DNA of 64,000 nt from Geotoga petraea (GTDB taxonomy: Bacteria > Thermotogota > Thermotogae > Petrotogales > Petrotogaceae): contig NZ_FMYV01000005.1 of the NCBI RefSeq assembly GCF_900102615.1, forward strand, positions 124,001 to 188,000, in the 5' to 3' direction. The notes beneath the pieces are model-generated. The model saw only the letters and a program-made list of their open reading frames with translations, ran no database searches and had not been told where the DNA came from. Position 1 is the stretch's first letter; every line of letters starts with the position of its first letter. Below are positions 44,497 to 53,826 of this stretch, in pieces. A program made the translations under genes and the position numbers.

Positions 44497-45450
44497 TTAC
44501 AAATACCTTTCGGTTATTAGCTGGCATATATCTTCTAACAATTCACTATCTTTTTCATCAAAAGGATTAACTTCATGGCTATCTATGTCTATCTCACCAG
44601 CTATTTTCCCATTTTTATCAAATAAAGGTACTACAATTTCAGATTTTGTTTTTGGACTACACGACAAATAATTGTCTTCTTTAGACACATCAGATATGAC
44701 GAATGTTTTTTCTGTACTCGCTGCTTGGCCACATATTCCCTGACCAAATTCAATCTCTACATGTTCAGTTTTTTCTCCAATATATGGTCCTACCTTGAGT
44801 TTATTATTCCCGTCAACAAGATAAAATCCAGTCCAATTATAATAATCTATCTTTTTATCTAATAATTCACATATTTTATATAGAGCTTTGGTGAATTCAA
44901 GGTCTTTACCATTTATTATCTTTTTTGCTTCATCATAAACCACCCAAAATAAAGCTTTTTTTTGATTAGGTTCATATTTATCGTTGTATTCTTTCACAGA
45001 TTTTTTAAAAAGTTCTTTTAAATTAATTTCGCTTTTATGATCGTAGTACCATATATAATCTAAGATTATGATATTTTTCTTGTATGTTTCAAAAACTACG
45101 TAAGGTTTTTCACCATCTAAATTTAAAATAAGTACTGAAAAATCAGCCCTTTTTAGATTAAAATTTTCTGAGTTTTGAGTTATCATATTTATAATATTTG
45201 ACTTTTCTTCGGCAATTGTTTCTTCTCTAAACCAATTTATTTTGTCTAATTTCCTTCTGCCTAAACTATCTTTTAAATATTTTATATATGAATTTTTATC
45301 ATAACCAATACTAAAAATTACTTTTTCAAATAGTCCATTAGTTTTATTACTGAAATAATAAAACCATTTATCCCAGTTTTCTTGCGGATAAGAAAGTAAT
45401 TCAAAATAGTCTTTCGTTATGTCATTAAAAATACTTCTCACTAAATTCAC
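44497..45450 (-). CDS. GAF-domain protein of free methionine-R-sulfoxide reductase type with extra N-terminal domain
   Basis: A 317-residue two-domain protein. Residues ~200-317 match fRMsr, which reduces free methionine-(R)-sulfoxide: YNWTGFYLVDG, EFGQGICGQAAST, NYLSCSP, KSEIVVPLFD and GEIDIDS. C240 and C264 align with the E. coli C94 (resolving) and C118 (catalytic) cysteines; the position of C84 is His. The first ~195 residues are not part of fRMsr and I do not recognise them; they contain alternating strands and helices (ILNLDGEKPYVVFETYKKNI). Activity is plausible given both cysteines, but the fusion may be a sensor. Confidence 0.8.
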   Translation of the reverse strand: MNLVRSIFNDITKDYFELLSYPQENWDKWFYYFSNKTNGLFEKVIFSIGYDKNSYIKYLKDSLGRRKLDKINWFREETIAEEKSNIINMITQNSENFNLKRADFSVLILNLDGEKPYVVFETYKKNIIILDYIWYYDHKSEINLKELFKKSVKEYNDKYEPNQKKALFWVVYDEAKKIINGKDLEFTKALYKICELLDKKIDYYNWTGFYLVDGNNKLKVGPYIGEKTEHVEIEFGQGICGQAASTEKTFVISDVSKEDNYLSCSPKTKSEIVVPLFDKNGKIAGEIDIDSHEVNPFDEKDSELLEDICQLITERYL

Positions 45451-45455
45451 CTCAA

Positions 45456-46649
45456 CTAAAATATTTTTTTTATGAATATATCGGGTTCTTTATTCTTATA
45501 ATATAATGAGAAAAAAACGTATTTGCCATTATCCGAGAATGTTGGATAATATGAATCACTATCAATTTCTTTTGTTAAATTCAGTAAATTGTTTTCATAC
45601 AAGAAGAAAATATCATAAGATGCATCTAAATTGTAAGAAAATACAATTTTATCAGAGTTATCTGACCATGAATCCATTTGATTTCTTGATAAATCAAATA
45701 ATCTAATAGGCTTTTCATCGTTTAAGTAAATTCTTACCTCTGCAGTTTCTGGATTTATTCCATAATATATAATTTTATTTTTATACAATGAAGGTCTATA
45801 TTTTAAAAATTCTTTATCATCTGTTAAAACTTTTTTTTCTTCTGAGATTAGATCATACTCAACTATTTGATTGTATTTTACTTCATTTTCAATTTCCTCT
45901 GAATATATTATTTTATAATCATCAATAAAATATGGTGAATAACCATATGTTTTATCTGTTATTTTTTTAAAATCATTTTTAATCCTATCATAAATTACAA
46001 TGTCCCAGTTTCCAAAAAGCGTTGATTGAAAAACAAAATAATTTCCATTAGGTGATATATCTGGGAAATACTCTGAAGATAATTCTAATGGTATTTTGTT
46101 AATTTTTACTTTATTCAAATCATAGAAAAATACCTCTCTATTACCCTTGTACCTATCACTTATAAAAGCTATTGTGCTGTTTCTTTTTATTGGATATTCA
46201 TCCACACCTTCATAAAAAGTCATCTGAAGTGTTTCCCATGTATTATCATATTTCAACCTATTTAAAGAAATTTCCTCTAATAAATTCACAGAAAATTGTT
46301 CTACCCAATCTGAGGAATCTTTTAATTCACTTTTTTTATAAAAACTTTTCCCTTCGATTTCATAATAAGTATTTATAGTTTTAGTGGAATTATTTGTTAT
46401 TCTTAGAAAAACATCTACATCGTAACTCATGGAATCTTCAAAATCATATTGATTTGTCAAATAAACTGTTTTTTTAGAATCTATAATTTCAAAATCATAG
46501 AAATAACTTCCCAAACGAGTGATTTTTTCAACCACACTGTTTTGGTACCAGTTTGATCTGTTGTATTCAATTATCATGTCACTCTTTTGAAAAGAAAAAA
46601 TAAATATATTTATTAACAAAAAAAATAATATAAGGTACACTTTTTTCAT
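45456..46649 (-). CDS. Exported TolB-like beta-propeller protein
   Basis: A 397-residue exported protein with a signal peptide (about 1-19, KKVYLILFFLLINIFIFS). The second half repeats WD40-like PD40 units: FISDRYKGNREVFFYD, YFPDISPNGNYFVF, YSPYFIDDYKIIYSEE, and the final YYPTFSDNGKYVFFS. This resembles TolB/DPP-type six-bladed propellers that bind partners in the periplasm. The first ~150 residues are unassigned. It is a hypothetical envelope protein; there is no Tol-Pal system here. Confidence 0.78.
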   Translation of the reverse strand: MKKVYLILFFLLINIFIFSFQKSDMIIEYNRSNWYQNSVVEKITRLGSYFYDFEIIDSKKTVYLTNQYDFEDSMSYDVDVFLRITNNSTKTINTYYEIEGKSFYKKSELKDSSDWVEQFSVNLLEEISLNRLKYDNTWETLQMTFYEGVDEYPIKRNSTIAFISDRYKGNREVFFYDLNKVKINKIPLELSSEYFPDISPNGNYFVFQSTLFGNWDIVIYDRIKNDFKKITDKTYGYSPYFIDDYKIIYSEEIENEVKYNQIVEYDLISEEKKVLTDDKEFLKYRPSLYKNKIIYYGINPETAEVRIYLNDEKPIRLFDLSRNQMDSWSDNSDKIVFSYNLDASYDIFFLYENNLLNLTKEIDSDSYYPTFSDNGKYVFFSLYYKNKEPDIFIKKIF

Positions 46650-46650
46650 T

Positions 46651-47088
46651 TTAATCCAACTTTTTTTGTACTAATTTTTTTACGATATTTCCATCTGCTT
46701 TTCCTTTTACTTTTGGCATTATTTTCCCCATAACCTTCCCAAAGTCTCTTTTATCTTTTGCTCCTACTTGCTCAATCACTTCATCAACAATTTTTTCTAT
46801 TTCTTCTTCTGATAATTGCTCTGGTAAATATTTTTCTAATATTTTGATTTCTTGGCTCTCTTGTTCTGCTAAATCATCTCTACCTGCATTTTTATATTGT
46901 TCTACAGAATCTCTCCTGTTTTTAATTTGTTTTTCTATAACAGCTATTATTTCTTCGTCAGTAAGATCTTTTTGTTTGTCTATTTCTTGGTTTTTTATTT
47001 CAGCATTGACCATTTTTATTGTATTAAGTGCTAATTTGTTCTTATCTTTCATATATTTTTTCATATCTTCAATCAATTGCTTTTTCAT
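46651..47088 (-). CDS. GatB/YqeY domain protein
   Basis: A 145-residue all-helical protein of the YqeY family, related to the tail domain of GatB amidotransferase. LNTIKMVNAEIKNQEIDKQ, KQIKNRRDSVEQYKNAGR and the C-terminal DFGKVMGKIMPKVKGKADG are the conserved blocks. The function is unknown in most bacteria; a tRNA-related role is assumed. It lies 11 nt downstream of ligA. Confidence 0.92.
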   Translation of the reverse strand: MKKQLIEDMKKYMKDKNKLALNTIKMVNAEIKNQEIDKQKDLTDEEIIAVIEKQIKNRRDSVEQYKNAGRDDLAEQESQEIKILEKYLPEQLSEEEIEKIVDEVIEQVGAKDKRDFGKVMGKIMPKVKGKADGNIVKKLVQKKLD

Positions 47089-47099
47089 ATAAGTCCCTC

Positions 47100-49103
47100 C
47101 TATTTGAATTGAGTAAAAAAGTCGTCTTCCTCTAAAATTTTAATTCCGTATTTTTCAGCTTTTTGCAACTTGGAACCAGGATTTTCTCCTATAACCAAAA
47201 TGTCTGTATTTTTTGTGACATTTGAAGAAAATTCTCCACCTCTTTTTTCCACATAGTCAGAAAAATCTTTTCTCGTCATGCTTTTAAGGCTACCCGTTTG
47301 AGATATTATCTTATCTTGCAGAACATTGTTTTTAAAGCTAACTTCTTTTTTAGAAAATTGAACTCCATATTTTTTCATTTTTTCAAGAACTCTTTTAGTC
47401 ATTTCTTCTTCAAAAAATGATTTTATAGATTCAGCTAATTCTTTTCCAATACCATCTATATTTGTTAGTTCTTCTTTGGCGGCTTTTAATAAATTATCTA
47501 TATTTTTAAATTTGTTAGACAAATCTTTGGCTATTTTTTTCCCTACTCCTGGAACACCAATGGCATAAATTATATTTTCTAAAGGCCTATTTTTTGATTG
47601 TTCTATCTGTTTGATAAGATTATTAGCTGTTTTTTCACCTATCCCTTCTCCTAAAGAAAGAATTTTTTGTTTATCAAGCTTATAAATATCTCCCAAATCT
47701 TCTATCAATCCAGAATCAAATAGCCTTTCAATAAGTTTTGGACCTAAACCTTCTATATTCATACCTGAATTGGAAGCAAATTTTTCTAATGTTCTTTTTA
47801 ATTTTGCTGGACATAGTGGATTTAAACATCTTATGGCAACTTCTTCTTCATCTAATTTACCTGTTTCACTATCACATATAGGACATTTAGATGGAGGGTG
47901 GATTTTTATTTCTTCACCTGTTCTTTTTTCTTTTATAGGTTCTAATATTTGAGGGATAATTCCCCCAGCTTTCTGTATCAAAACATAGTCCTTATCTCTT
48001 ATGTCCCTTTGGTCTATATAGTCAAAGTTGTGCAAAGATGCCCTTTGAACAGTACTTCCTTCTAGGTTTACAGGTTCCAATATCGCAACTGGAGTTATAA
48101 TTCCTGAGCTACCTACCTGCAATTTTATTTCTTTTATCTTTGTTTCCTTTTGTTCGGCTTCAAATTTGAATGCTATAGCCCATCGTGGTGATCTCACAGT
48201 GGTTCCTAACTTTTTTTGTATTTCAAAATCGTTTATTTTGAGCACAATTCCATCTGTATCATATTCAAGTTCTTTCCTATTTTTATTCCAATATTTCCAA
48301 TAGTTTATTACCTCATCCACATCTCTTAACATTTTATTGTGTTTGTTTATCTTGAACCCGATTTCTTTTAAGAAATCTAAAGCTTCTGTTTGAGTTTTAA
48401 TTCCATATTTTTCTGGATTGATTAGATAATAAATAAAGTTATCAAGCCTTCTTTTTGCAACTTCTTTTGTGTCAAGAAGTTTTAAAGTGCCAGCTGTTGA
48501 ATTTCTTGGATTTGCAAAAACATCTTTTCCAGAATTCTCTCTTTCTTCGTTTATTCTCTCAAATTCTTTGTTGGGCATAAAAATTTCCCCTCTAACTTCG
48601 ATATCTATATCTTTTGAAATTTTAAGGGGTATAGTTCTTATAGTTTTTACGTTTTGAGTTATATCTTCACCAGTTATTCCATTTCCCCTGGTTATGGCTC
48701 TCTTTAATACGCCACTTTCATAAATTAAAGAAATTGATACACCGTCAATTTTAAGCTCTCCAGAATAATTATAATCGCTTTTTATATTCTTTTTTATTCT
48801 TTTATCAAATTCTATTATTTCTTCTTCTGAATATGTATTATCTAAAGAAAGCATGGGGATTGAATGGTTTACTTTTTCAAACCCTTCATTTTTCAATCCA
48901 CCTACTCTATTTGAAGGAGAGTCAGGGGCTTTTATTTCAGGATGTTTCTTTTCAATCTCCAGCAACCTATTGAACATTTCATCGTATTTTCTATCATCTA
49001 TTATAGGCTTACTTTCAACATAATAAAGTTTATCATGTTTTTGTATTTCTTTTTTTAAATTTTCATATTCTTTTTTTATATTTTCTGTTGAAATATCAAT
49101 CAA
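47100..49103 (-). CDS. ligA: NAD-dependent DNA ligase
   Basis: Joins DNA nicks using NAD+. The 667-residue protein has all domains: Ia region with YYVESKPIIDD, adenylation domain with nucleophile K118 in ELKIDGVS, OB fold, zinc finger (CPICDS and CLNPLCPAKL), helix-hairpin-helix repeats (IEGLGPKLIERL, GVPGVGKKIAKDL, NIDGIGKELAES) and C-terminal BRCT (TKNTDILVIGENPGSKLQKA). Overlaps acpS by 8 nt. Confidence 0.96.
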   Translation of the reverse strand: MIDISTENIKKEYENLKKEIQKHDKLYYVESKPIIDDRKYDEMFNRLLEIEKKHPEIKAPDSPSNRVGGLKNEGFEKVNHSIPMLSLDNTYSEEEIIEFDKRIKKNIKSDYNYSGELKIDGVSISLIYESGVLKRAITRGNGITGEDITQNVKTIRTIPLKISKDIDIEVRGEIFMPNKEFERINEERENSGKDVFANPRNSTAGTLKLLDTKEVAKRRLDNFIYYLINPEKYGIKTQTEALDFLKEIGFKINKHNKMLRDVDEVINYWKYWNKNRKELEYDTDGIVLKINDFEIQKKLGTTVRSPRWAIAFKFEAEQKETKIKEIKLQVGSSGIITPVAILEPVNLEGSTVQRASLHNFDYIDQRDIRDKDYVLIQKAGGIIPQILEPIKEKRTGEEIKIHPPSKCPICDSETGKLDEEEVAIRCLNPLCPAKLKRTLEKFASNSGMNIEGLGPKLIERLFDSGLIEDLGDIYKLDKQKILSLGEGIGEKTANNLIKQIEQSKNRPLENIIYAIGVPGVGKKIAKDLSNKFKNIDNLLKAAKEELTNIDGIGKELAESIKSFFEEEMTKRVLEKMKKYGVQFSKKEVSFKNNVLQDKIISQTGSLKSMTRKDFSDYVEKRGGEFSSNVTKNTDILVIGENPGSKLQKAEKYGIKILEEDDFFTQFK

Positions 49104-49452
49104 CCCCCTCTACTATCACAAAGGCTATTGCATATTCTTTTTCATGACTTATTGATAGTTTAATATTAAAATCTCCAATAACATTTTTTAAATATGTTAT
49201 TGTTTTATCACTTAAATAAGGTTCTCCTTTATCGTTCTTTAAAACTTCTATCTTTTTGAAATCAAAAGATGTTTCAAGCGCTTTGAACAATGACTCTTTT
49301 ACAGCAAATCTACCTGCTGCAAATTCTTTTTTCCTATTTTCATTTGAAAAGGTATGATATATTTTCAACTCTGAATCAGATAGTATTCTGTTTATTACCC
49401 TTCCATTTAATCTTTCTATTTTTACTATATCAGTACCTATACCTTTAACCAT
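49096..49452 (-). CDS. acpS: Holo-[acyl-carrier-protein] synthase
   Basis: Transfers 4'-phosphopantetheine from CoA to apo-ACP in fatty-acid synthesis. The 118-residue protein has the Mg-binding GTDIVKIERL (6-15) and FAAGRFAVKESLFKAL motifs, and ends with LSISHEKEYAIAFV. The start overlaps the FtsA-like gene by 8 nt and the end overlaps ligA by 8 nt, so it is translationally coupled on both sides. Confidence 0.95.
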   Translation of the reverse strand: MVKGIGTDIVKIERLNGRVINRILSDSELKIYHTFSNENRKKEFAAGRFAVKESLFKALETSFDFKKIEVLKNDKGEPYLSDKTITYLKNVIGDFNIKLSISHEKEYAIAFVIVEGVD

Positions 49453-51511
49453 TGTATTTAAAAGTGATCGTTGAATTCTCTGGTATTTTTTGCATAAAAG
49501 ATGTCACCTTTTCCCCATTTATTTTCAAATCGAACGATTTGATGTTTTTTGTGTCTATATCTAAATGCGAAAATAGATCAATTATATTTGGCTTGTATTC
49601 TTCTTTTATTATTTTATAGTTTGATCCACTTTTAACTTGAGAATCTAAATCTGTATTTTTAGAGCCATTTTTTATATATATCTTCTCTTTTTCCAAATTT
49701 ATTTTTTTCCCATTGTAAGTAACTTCAAATGTTTTTACATCTGTATCAATAAATTCTTTTATTTTTGGCAACTTTAACCTTTTAACTTGAAAACTATCGC
49801 CATCTTTAATTATTTCTTCTTCATCTACTATCTGGTCATTTCTTATTATTGTAAATTCCCCAGGAATTTCATAAGGAACATTATCCAAAGTGAAATAAAT
49901 AGATTCTGAATGTTCTTCAACTATATCTTTTACTTTTGGAGTAACTGTTTTTATTTTTTGCCCATCTTTTAATTGTGTATTTATTGAGACCTCATTATCA
50001 TCTATAATAACTTTTGGATATATTTTTTTTGGTTCACCGTTTAAGAAATAGTTAATTGAATTAATTATTTCTTTTAAAGTTACCTCTACATCTTCTCCTT
50101 TTTCAGGAGGGTATAATTCTATTTTATCCCCAGGTTTGACCTTTGACTTTAAATTGGCTTTTTGATTGTTAATTTTTATCATGGCTTCTTTACCCAAGTT
50201 CCCTTTTTTTATTTTAAATTCTCCATTAAGCTCATACGTAATGGCTTTAGAAGGTTTCCCAATTAACTGATTTGGCGAGTATCCCATTTGTAATAATACT
50301 TGCATTACAGATAAATCAGTTCCTATCATCATCATGTTTACAACAGTTCCATTAACTGTAACAGAGTTGAAAACATTTCCCTCTTTTTTCAATGCAGAGT
50401 TCGCTATTCCAATTGGAGTGATGTATTCACTTCCAAACATTTTTTCTTCTTCAAATTTTATTTTTGTTAAGCTATCTGTTGATTTTAGAGCTATTCTATT
50501 TTCTTCGAGCTCTAAATATTCCGCTATTTTTTCTTTAAATGATGGCACTTTGCCTCCACCACCAACTAACATTACGGCTACAGGTGATTTACCATTGAGT
50601 TCTAATATTTTGTTCGAGATTTCAGAAGTTATCTTATCAATTGGTTCCTTTATTATTTCCATTATCTTCTCTTTTGAAATTTCGTGTTCAAAATCTAAAA
50701 TATCTTTGTATTTAAATGAATCTTTGTTTATAAGATCTTTTTTTATTTTTTCTGCTGAGTTGAAATCTATTAACAGTTCTTTTGTTATAGCATCTGTTAT
50801 TTCGTCCCCAGCTAAAGGAACCATTCCATAGCCCGTAATCGTGCCTTCATTTGAAATTGCTATGTCTGATGTGCCAGCTCCGACGTCAACCATAGCTATA
50901 TTCAATGTTCTCAAATCTTCAGGTACTACTAAATTCATAGCCGCTATTGGTTCTAAAGTTATATGAATTGGATTCAATCCATTCATTTCCAAAACAGTTA
51001 ACATTGCTTCTACAACATTTTTTGGTAAGAATGCAGCTATTACCTTTACTTTTGCTTTTTTACCTTTCTGGCCTTCTAAATGCTTTATCCATTCATCATC
51101 AACTTCATAATATAAAACAGAATAACCTACACAATACATACCTTTTGAATAATCTAACTTCTCTGTAGCTTCTTTTACAGCTTCTAATTCAATTTTTCTA
51201 ACTTGAGGTCTATCTACATAACCTTGAGAGCTTATATCTAATTCATACTCTCCAGTTGTTGTGATTAAAAATCTTCCTGCAAGAGCTACTGCAACTTCAT
51301 GTGGAGTTTCTCCAGTTTTTTCGTTTATACTTTCCAATATTCTTTTAACACCTTTTGCAACCTTATTTACATCATGAATTTGACCATCCATCATGGCTCT
51401 GTTTTCATGTTCTTTTTCAAAAGAATGATTTATTATGATGTTTTCATCATCATCTATTTCTGCAAGTATACCAACCAAATTTCTTGTACCTAAATCCAAT
51501 GAAAAAACCAT
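49445..51511 (-). CDS. FtsA-like actin-fold protein with extended beta-repeat tail
   Basis: A 688-residue member of the FtsA/PilM actin superfamily. The first ~380 residues hold the nucleotide-binding motifs: phosphate 1 FSLDLGTRNLVG, phosphate 2 MVDVGAGTSDIAI and adenosine-site LVGGGGKVPSFKEK; GRFLITTTGEYELDI lies where the FtsA 1C-type subdomain sits. The C-terminal ~300 residues have five similar units built on an Asn-Gly/Asp turn followed by VKPGDKIEL, LKDGQKIKTV, IKDGDSFQVK, VKSGSNYKII and PENSTITFKY, resembling small beta-grasp folds. No FtsA membrane-targeting helix is evident at the end. Long FtsA-like proteins of this kind are found next to mutS2 in some Firmicutes and Thermotogota; the role is not established. 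Confidence 0.82.
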   Translation of the reverse strand: MVFSLDLGTRNLVGILAEIDDDENIIINHSFEKEHENRAMMDGQIHDVNKVAKGVKRILESINEKTGETPHEVAVALAGRFLITTTGEYELDISSQGYVDRPQVRKIELEAVKEATEKLDYSKGMYCVGYSVLYYEVDDEWIKHLEGQKGKKAKVKVIAAFLPKNVVEAMLTVLEMNGLNPIHITLEPIAAMNLVVPEDLRTLNIAMVDVGAGTSDIAISNEGTITGYGMVPLAGDEITDAITKELLIDFNSAEKIKKDLINKDSFKYKDILDFEHEISKEKIMEIIKEPIDKITSEISNKILELNGKSPVAVMLVGGGGKVPSFKEKIAEYLELEENRIALKSTDSLTKIKFEEEKMFGSEYITPIGIANSALKKEGNVFNSVTVNGTVVNMMMIGTDLSVMQVLLQMGYSPNQLIGKPSKAITYELNGEFKIKKGNLGKEAMIKINNQKANLKSKVKPGDKIELYPPEKGEDVEVTLKEIINSINYFLNGEPKKIYPKVIIDDNEVSINTQLKDGQKIKTVTPKVKDIVEEHSESIYFTLDNVPYEIPGEFTIIRNDQIVDEEEIIKDGDSFQVKRLKLPKIKEFIDTDVKTFEVTYNGKKINLEKEKIYIKNGSKNTDLDSQVKSGSNYKIIKEEYKPNIIDLFSHLDIDTKNIKSFDLKINGEKVTSFMQKIPENSTITFKYNG

Positions 51512-51513
51512 TA

Positions 51514-53826
51514 TTACACCTCCACAACAGTTACTCCACTTCCACCTTCACCAGTTTTACCCAATCTAAAGTTTTTAATATCTTTGTTCTTCCTTAAATA
51601 ATCCCAAATTCCTTCTGCTAATTTACCTGAACCTTTTCCGTGAATAATATATCCTTCGTCCATCTCATTTAACATGATGTCTGATAGAAGCTTTTCTATT
51701 TCAGGAATTGCTTCTTGGACAGTATATCCTCTCAAATCAATTTCAGGTATTACCTTTTTTGTTGGAGTATAGGTCATTTTATCGGATAAACTTGTCTTTC
51801 TATTGTTTTCTTTTTTAACTGGTTTTAGTTCTGAAAGATCATACGTAATCTCTATTGGAGAATCTTCTAAATTGACTTTTGCTTTTTTACCTCTTATTTC
51901 AGAAATCTCTCCTTTTTTATTCCCTTGTACTAATACTTTCATACCTTTTTCAAAATTATATTTGATTTTCTTGTTTTTCGCTTTATCCATATCTCTACTT
52001 TTGAAGTTATTCTGAATATTCTCTAATTTTTTTAAAGAATTTTTCGCATCTTCAAGGTTTTTAGAATACTTTATATTTTTTATCAAGTTTTCCATTTCTT
52101 TTTTTGCTTCTCTTATTTGAGAGTTTAAGTTTCCTATTTCATTATCTAATTCCTCAATTTTTTTATCCTTTAATAACTCATATTTTTTGTTGAACTCTCT
52201 TTCCTTTTTTTCAAGTTGTTTTCTTTTATTTTCATGAAACTCTTTATTTGATTGCATCTCTTCATAAGTCTTTGAAATTTTGCTGAATATATTTTCACTG
52301 TTTGAATGTTCAGATGAAATATATTCAGTTGCTTTTTCTATTATTTCTTTTATAAAACCCATTCTGCTTGCAATTTCTATGGCATGTGATGCGCCTGGAA
52401 CCCCCATCATAAGATGATAGGTCGGTTTTAAAGTATCCATATCAAAGGACATAGATGCAGATGTTAAATTAGAATTTTCTATAGAATAAAGCTTTATTTC
52501 AGATAAATGTGATGTAATAAAAAGCTTCACGTTTTTTTTGATGAGATAGTCTATTATAGACTTTCCTAAAGCTGAACCTTCAATTGGGTCAGTTCCAGTC
52601 CCAAGTTCATCTATTAAAACCAAGCTATTTTCATCAGCATTTTTTATGATTTCGTTTATATTTACCAAATGTGCAGAAAAAGTGCTCAAATTTTGAGTTA
52701 TGCTCTGCTCGTCACCCATATCAGTATATATAGAATTTATAAAAGGCATTTCTGCTTTCATACTCAAAATTGGTAACCCTACATGTGATAGGAAAAAGGC
52801 AACTCCTATTGACTTAAGAGTGACTGTTTTACCTCCGGTATTTGGTCCTGTTATAATCATCCCATTGTTTTCTAAATCTATGTCTAAAGGAACAGAGCCA
52901 TCTCCTAACAAAGGATGTTTTAAATCTTTAAAATATATTTTTTTATGGTGCTTTTTTGGAATGAAATAGTCCGCCTTCCTATAAAAAGAATAATTTGCCT
53001 TTGCAATATGATAATCTATATAAGATACAACATCTATGTTTTTGTATATTGTTTCAATATTTCGGCTTATCATTAATTTTAACTCAGACAATATTCTCGA
53101 TATTTCATTTCTTTCTTTGTTTTGAAGATCTATCAACTCTTCATTTGAGGCACTTATTCTTTCGGGCTCTATAAAATATGTCGCTCCAGAATCAGATTTT
53201 GCTACAAAAATACCTTTTATATATTTTCTGTTCTCTGCCTTTACAGCTAAACAGAGCCTACCGTTTTTAAAAACAGGTTTTTCAATACTAAGATATTTTG
53301 AGTATTTGTTTGTGTAAGAACTGTATAAAGAATCTATTTTTTGTTTTGTTTTTTTTATTTGACTTCTCAAATTTCTCAAAAGTTCTGAAGCTGTATCTTT
53401 TATTTCTCCATCTATATCTATGGCGTTGAATATTTCTTTTGCCATATCTCTTAAAAAAGAAAACTTAATAAATACATCTGTAACATTTTTGTCAAAATTA
53501 TTGTTGTTTTCCTTATATTCTCTGTACACGACTTCATGAAATTCAGCTATTCTTCTAAAGTCTTTGGTTTCCGATATAGAGTTTGATTTTAACTTTTCTA
53601 AAGTTTCTTTTATATCTGGAATTCCTTTAATGTTAAACAGTAACTGGTTGTTCTTTAACATAAAAAAACTTCGGGAAATTTCTATTTCCCGCTGTAAATT
53701 TTCTAAATTTTTATAAAATTGTATTTTTGATTTTAAATATCTTTTGCCATATACACTATGAGAATAGCTACCTATAATTCCAAGTACTTTGTCTATCTCA
53801 AGATCTCTGTATGTTTTCTCTAAAAT
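51514..53826 (-). CDS. mutS2: MutS2 ATPase with Smr domain, probable ATT start
   Basis: MutS2 (RqcU in Bacillus) acts in recombination control and in splitting collided ribosomes. From ATG 53661 the protein has 715 residues, but the frame is open upstream and encodes the conserved MutS2 N-terminus (YRDLEIDKVLGIIGSYSH, then YGKRYLKSK). Between the preceding stop at 53858 and 53661 there is no ATG, GTG or TTG. GGGGGTGG (53841-53834) stands 7 nt before ATT 53826, giving 770 residues, the usual family length. Walker A is GPNTGGKTVTL, Walker B ENSLVLIDELGTGTDP, then a long coiled coil, a KOW-like segment (MKVLVQGNKKGEIS) and the C-terminal Smr domain (IDLRGYTVQEA, IIHGKGSG). It overlaps the upstream outer-membrane gene by 7 nt. 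Confidence 0.9.
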   Translation of the reverse strand: MLEKTYRDLEIDKVLGIIGSYSHSVYGKRYLKSKIQFYKNLENLQREIEISRSFFMLKNNQLLFNIKGIPDIKETLEKLKSNSISETKDFRRIAEFHEVVYREYKENNNNFDKNVTDVFIKFSFLRDMAKEIFNAIDIDGEIKDTASELLRNLRSQIKKTKQKIDSLYSSYTNKYSKYLSIEKPVFKNGRLCLAVKAENRKYIKGIFVAKSDSGATYFIEPERISASNEELIDLQNKERNEISRILSELKLMISRNIETIYKNIDVVSYIDYHIAKANYSFYRKADYFIPKKHHKKIYFKDLKHPLLGDGSVPLDIDLENNGMIITGPNTGGKTVTLKSIGVAFFLSHVGLPILSMKAEMPFINSIYTDMGDEQSITQNLSTFSAHLVNINEIIKNADENSLVLIDELGTGTDPIEGSALGKSIIDYLIKKNVKLFITSHLSEIKLYSIENSNLTSASMSFDMDTLKPTYHLMMGVPGASHAIEIASRMGFIKEIIEKATEYISSEHSNSENIFSKISKTYEEMQSNKEFHENKRKQLEKKEREFNKKYELLKDKKIEELDNEIGNLNSQIREAKKEMENLIKNIKYSKNLEDAKNSLKKLENIQNNFKSRDMDKAKNKKIKYNFEKGMKVLVQGNKKGEISEIRGKKAKVNLEDSPIEITYDLSELKPVKKENNRKTSLSDKMTYTPTKKVIPEIDLRGYTVQEAIPEIEKLLSDIMLNEMDEGYIIHGKGSGKLAEGIWDYLRKNKDIKNFRLGKTGEGGSGVTVVEV

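Noticed and set aside
50334-50831. 165-codon frame antisense to the FtsA-like gene
   Set aside because: Composition (Ser/Phe/Ile) is that of an antisense shadow; the FtsA motifs occupy the other strand.
51514-53661. MutS2 as an N-terminally truncated pseudogene
   Set aside because: The missing N-terminus is present and in frame upstream; only a standard start codon is absent, and a good ribosome binding site precedes ATT.
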